From: Planctomycetales bacterium
GTDB taxonomy: Bacteria > Planctomycetota > Planctomycetia > Pirellulales > Thermoguttaceae
Direction: 5' to 3'
Assembly (NCBI GenBank): GCA_007119795.1
Contig: SKOZ01000073.1
Location: 1-47,842 of the forward strand
DNA: 47,842 bases
Part shown: one piece after another, positions 45,328 through 47,842 of the stretch
How the letters are laid out: the number at the start of each line of letters is the position of its first letter
How positions within the stretch are numbered: position 1 is the stretch's first letter
Notes under the pieces: generated by a model
What the model was told of the DNA's origin: nothing
Databases searched by the model: none
The model's input: only the letters and a program-made list of their open reading frames with translations
Made by a program: the position numbers and the translations under genes

Positions 45328-45557
45328 CGTGCAATCGACTCGTGAAATGGAACGAGGGGCACCGGAGAGACATCCCCGCGGTTTCTGGCGAGGGGCCGGG
45401 CAACGTGGGGCCCGAAGACCAGTTTGCCGGATGCCGCGGTCCCCGGCAAGCGGTCCAGCAGCGGCTTCGTACGGGTTGCACCGCCTCCGTACAGGTTGCC
45501 CGTCCTGCAAGGTGACCGCTGTCCATAGCGCTACCATCTGATGCGAGGAGCGAAGCC

Positions 45558-47842
45558 ATGTTGCAGCGCATCCTGTCTTTCGTAGGGGTCGTAATCCTGT
45601 CCGGGTGTTCGTCGGCTTCCGCCGCTGAGCGGGTGCTGGTCGAATGGCGGTTTGACCGGCCGGGTCAGTTCCAGGACTGGACGGCGGGAGGCCACGTCGC
45701 CGAAGCGGCCGTTGCGGACGGCGCGCTCCGCGGCCGCCCCATAGGGCACGACCCCAACCTCCTCGGGCCGGTCTTCGAGATCTCCGCCGCACCCAACCAG
45801 ATCGTCGAGGTGCGAATGGCCTCGGAGGGGGGCGGCACTGCCCAGCTCTTCTGGACGCACACGCTCGAGGGCCGCTTCGGCGGCTTCGCAGAGGCCCGCA
45901 GCAAGAGGTTCGTCTGCCGCGACGGCGGGCAGTTCCACGTCTACCGCATCTATCCCTTCTGGCACCCGGCCGGAAAGATCATCCGCCTGCGCTTGGACCC
46001 GCCCGCCAGCGGGCCGTTCGCCGTGGCCTCCATCCGCGTGCTCGAGGGAGCGGCCCCGCCGCCTTCGGAAGCGCAGCACTGGTCGTTCGCCGAGGAAGCG
46101 GGCGGCTGGCAGCCCTTGCAGGATGTTGCCGAATGGTCGGTCTCTGAAGGCGCCCTGCGGGCTGTGGCCGAAGGCGAAGCGCCCATCTTTCTCAGCCCGC
46201 CGCTGGCTGTCTCGGCCGCAGAGAACCCCGTGGTCAGCCTCCGTATGGCGGCCGACAGCGGGACCGTGGGACGGGTCTTCTGCGTCTCGCGGACGCAATG
46301 GGGCTGGTCGGAGGCGACCTTCCAGCTCCGCAGCGACGGCCACGCGCGCTCCTACCACCTCGACGTGGCCCATCTACCCCACTGGCGCGACGAGATCATC
46401 CACCTGGCCATCCAGCCGACCAACGCCCCCGGAGCCGCGGTGGCGATCGAGTCGGTCCACATTGCCGCTCAGCCCCAGGGGCCGCCGGATCTGGAGCTGA
46501 GCTATTCCGGCTCCGCCGACGGCGTCCACCGCGCGGGGCGGGCAGCGGGCGTCGTGGCTGCGGTCCGCAATGTCGGCGGCGAAGCGGCCCGCGACGTCGC
46601 CGCGCGGCTCTCGGTTCCCCCGGAGGTCCGCGTCCTCGGCGAGCGGGAGGAGAATGTCGCCCGGATCAGCCGCGATCTGCCTGAGTCCTTCCATTGGCAG
46701 CTCGAGGTCGATCGGCCGGGTGCGGTCGAGGCGGAGGTCACGATCGCTTCCCGGGGTGAGGAGCCGGTGACGGCGCGGGCGACGCTCGATTTCACTCTCC
46801 CACCCGAGCTGCCGGAGACGGACTACGTGCCCGAGCCGCAGCCGGTGGAGAGTGCGGTGGACCTGGGCATCTACTACTTCCCCGGCTGGCCCACGATGAC
46901 CCACTGGCAGCCGATCCTCGACTTCCCCGAGCGCAAGCCGGTCCTCGGCTGGTACGACGAGGCGGATCCCGAGGTGGCCGACTGGCAGATCAAGTGGGCC
47001 GTCGAGCATGGTATCACCTTCTTCATGGTCGACTGGTACTGGAACCAGGGGCACCGCCACCTGGAGCACTGGCTGCACGAGGCCTACATGGAGTCGCGCT
47101 ACCGCGAACACCTCCAGTGGGCCGTGATGTGGGCCAACCACAACCCGCCGGATTCGCACTCCCTGGAGGACTGGCGGGAGGTGACGCAGTACTGGATCGA
47201 CCACTACTTCGGCATGGAGGAGTACTACCGCATCGACGGCCGGCCCGCGGTCTTCATCTGGGCGCCGCGGAACATCCGCCAGGATGTCGGGGGGGCCGAG
47301 AAGGCCGCGGAGCTCTATGCCCTCTCGCAGGGGATGGCCCGCGAGGCCGGCCTGCCCGGCATCTACTTCGTAGCCATGAGCGCCCACGAGAGCGAGGCGG
47401 CCGTCGAGGAGCTGGAAGGCGAGGGCTACGAGGCCTTCACCTCGTACCACGGCTTCTACCTTGCCCGCGACCGCGCCGAGGGCCGCTGCTTTCCCTTCAG
47501 CCAAGTGGTGGAGACCGGTCCCGAGACCTGGCAGCAGGCCGACGCGCGGTCAGGCAACCTGCACTATATCCCGGTCATCGATACCGGCTGGGCCAGCGAG
47601 CCCTGGCATCGTCAGGAGGCCTTGGTGATCTACGGTCGCACGCCGGAGCTCTTCGGCGCTTTGTGCCGGAAGGCGCGGGAATACGCCGAGGCGAACGCGA
47701 AGGAGATCGTCGTCCTGGGACCCTGGAACGAGTGGGGCGAGGGGAGCTACATCGAGCCGTTTGCCGAGTACGGGTTCGATTACCTCGAGGAGCTGCGGGC
47801 GGCCTTCTGCCCGCCGGGCGAGCGTCCACCGGCCGTGGTACC
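45558..47842 (+). CDS. Lipoprotein with WbsX/GH99-like domain (runs off window)
   Basis: At least 761 codons are open to the window end with no stop. It starts with a lipoprotein signal (lipobox ILSGC). Two beta-sandwich-like modules follow (about 25-330), each with concanavalin-like patterns such as VEWRFDRPGQFQDW and HWSFAEEAGGWQPL. Residues about 430 onward resemble the WbsX/GH99-like TIM-barrel domain: LGIYYFPGWPTMTHW, FFMVDWYWNQG and PWNEWGEGSYIEP. Such proteins act on mannan-like or O-antigen glycans. The Glu of NEWGEG is a probable catalytic or binding residue. GCGAGGAGCG precedes the ATG at 45558. Together with the sulfatase tail this fits a polysaccharide-degrading lifestyle. Confidence 0.8.
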   Translation, partial: MLQRILSFVGVVILSGCSSASAAERVLVEWRFDRPGQFQDWTAGGHVAEAAVADGALRGRPIGHDPNLLGPVFEISAAPNQIVEVRMASEGGGTAQLFWTHTLEGRFGGFAEARSKRFVCRDGGQFHVYRIYPFWHPAGKIIRLRLDPPASGPFAVASIRVLEGAAPPPSEAQHWSFAEEAGGWQPLQDVAEWSVSEGALRAVAEGEAPIFLSPPLAVSAAENPVVSLRMAADSGTVGRVFCVSRTQWGWSEATFQLRSDGHARSYHLDVAHLPHWRDEIIHLAIQPTNAPGAAVAIESVHIAAQPQGPPDLELSYSGSADGVHRAGRAAGVVAAVRNVGGEAARDVAARLSVPPEVRVLGEREENVARISRDLPESFHWQLEVDRPGAVEAEVTIASRGEEPVTARATLDFTLPPELPETDYVPEPQPVESAVDLGIYYFPGWPTMTHWQPILDFPERKPVLGWYDEADPEVADWQIKWAVEHGITFFMVDWYWNQGHRHLEHWLHEAYMESRYREHLQWAVMWANHNPPDSHSLEDWREVTQYWIDHYFGMEEYYRIDGRPAVFIWAPRNIRQDVGGAEKAAELYALSQGMAREAGLPGIYFVAMSAHESEAAVEELEGEGYEAFTSYHGFYLARDRAEGRCFPFSQVVETGPETWQQADARSGNLHYIPVIDTGWASEPWHRQEALVIYGRTPELFGALCRKAREYAEANAKEIVVLGPWNEWGEGSYIEPFAEYGFDYLEELRAAFCPPGERPPAVV

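Overview
The window is about 48 kb of high-GC bacterial chromosome with densely packed single-copy genes. The content points to a member of the Planctomycetota, perhaps a Pirellulales relative. The clues are a zinc-ribbon/membrane-helix/squalene-cyclase-repeat protein of planctomycete type, a cytochrome b fused to a dihaem cytochrome c, a signal-peptide-bearing TrmO homologue, a DUF2291 protein beside a ribose-type ABC transporter, a likely sulfatase tail, and a WbsX/GH99-like secreted protein. The placement rests on remembered family resemblance, not on a search. There is no prophage, integrase, transposase, rRNA or CRISPR array.

Left third (1-12.1 kb): the tail of a probable sulfatase, a 217-bp two-hairpin repeat, then a PilT-type ATPase. 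A seven-gene sugar operon follows on the + strand: FucI/AraA-like isomerase, split transketolase (two subunits), GlpK-like FGGY kinase, ribose-type substrate-binding lipoprotein, DUF2291 protein, tandem ATPase and permease. Several junctions overlap (ATGA or TGATG). No aldolase or epimerase is present, so a dedicated transketolase seems to do the carbon-carbon cleavage. This matches the plan of the D-apiose/apulose-4-phosphate transketolase route, and specificity residues in the kinase and transketolase are compatible with it. It is the best candidate for an unusual system here.

Middle (12.4-33.1 kb): a squalene-repeat protein, a UvrA-family ATPase with its own promoter/operator-like dyad, and a minus-strand caa3-type cytochrome oxidase operon (small membrane protein, SCO, CoxB with fused cytochrome c, A2-type CoxA, CoxC). 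After a 0.9-kb region full of inverted repeats come a specialised NusG paralogue, a FixJ-like regulator whose phosphoacceptor Asp is Glu, HPF, RibF and NrnA. Then comes a Rieske/cytochrome b operon whose cytochrome b has Tyr in place of one haem-b ligand and PEWA in place of PEWY, followed by GlnD.

Right part (33.1-47.8 kb): an FHA protein, tRNA-Leu(GAG) with a clear terminator, a degenerate GAF-RsbU phosphatase, a Trm112-like protein, a HIT hydrolase, the second copy of the 217-bp repeat (flanked by a 10-bp direct repeat), an exported or anchored hypothetical, DNA polymerase I, a B12-type radical SAM enzyme, an exported TrmO-like protein, an internally deleted gene remnant, a small membrane protein, and a WbsX-like lipoprotein cut by the window end.
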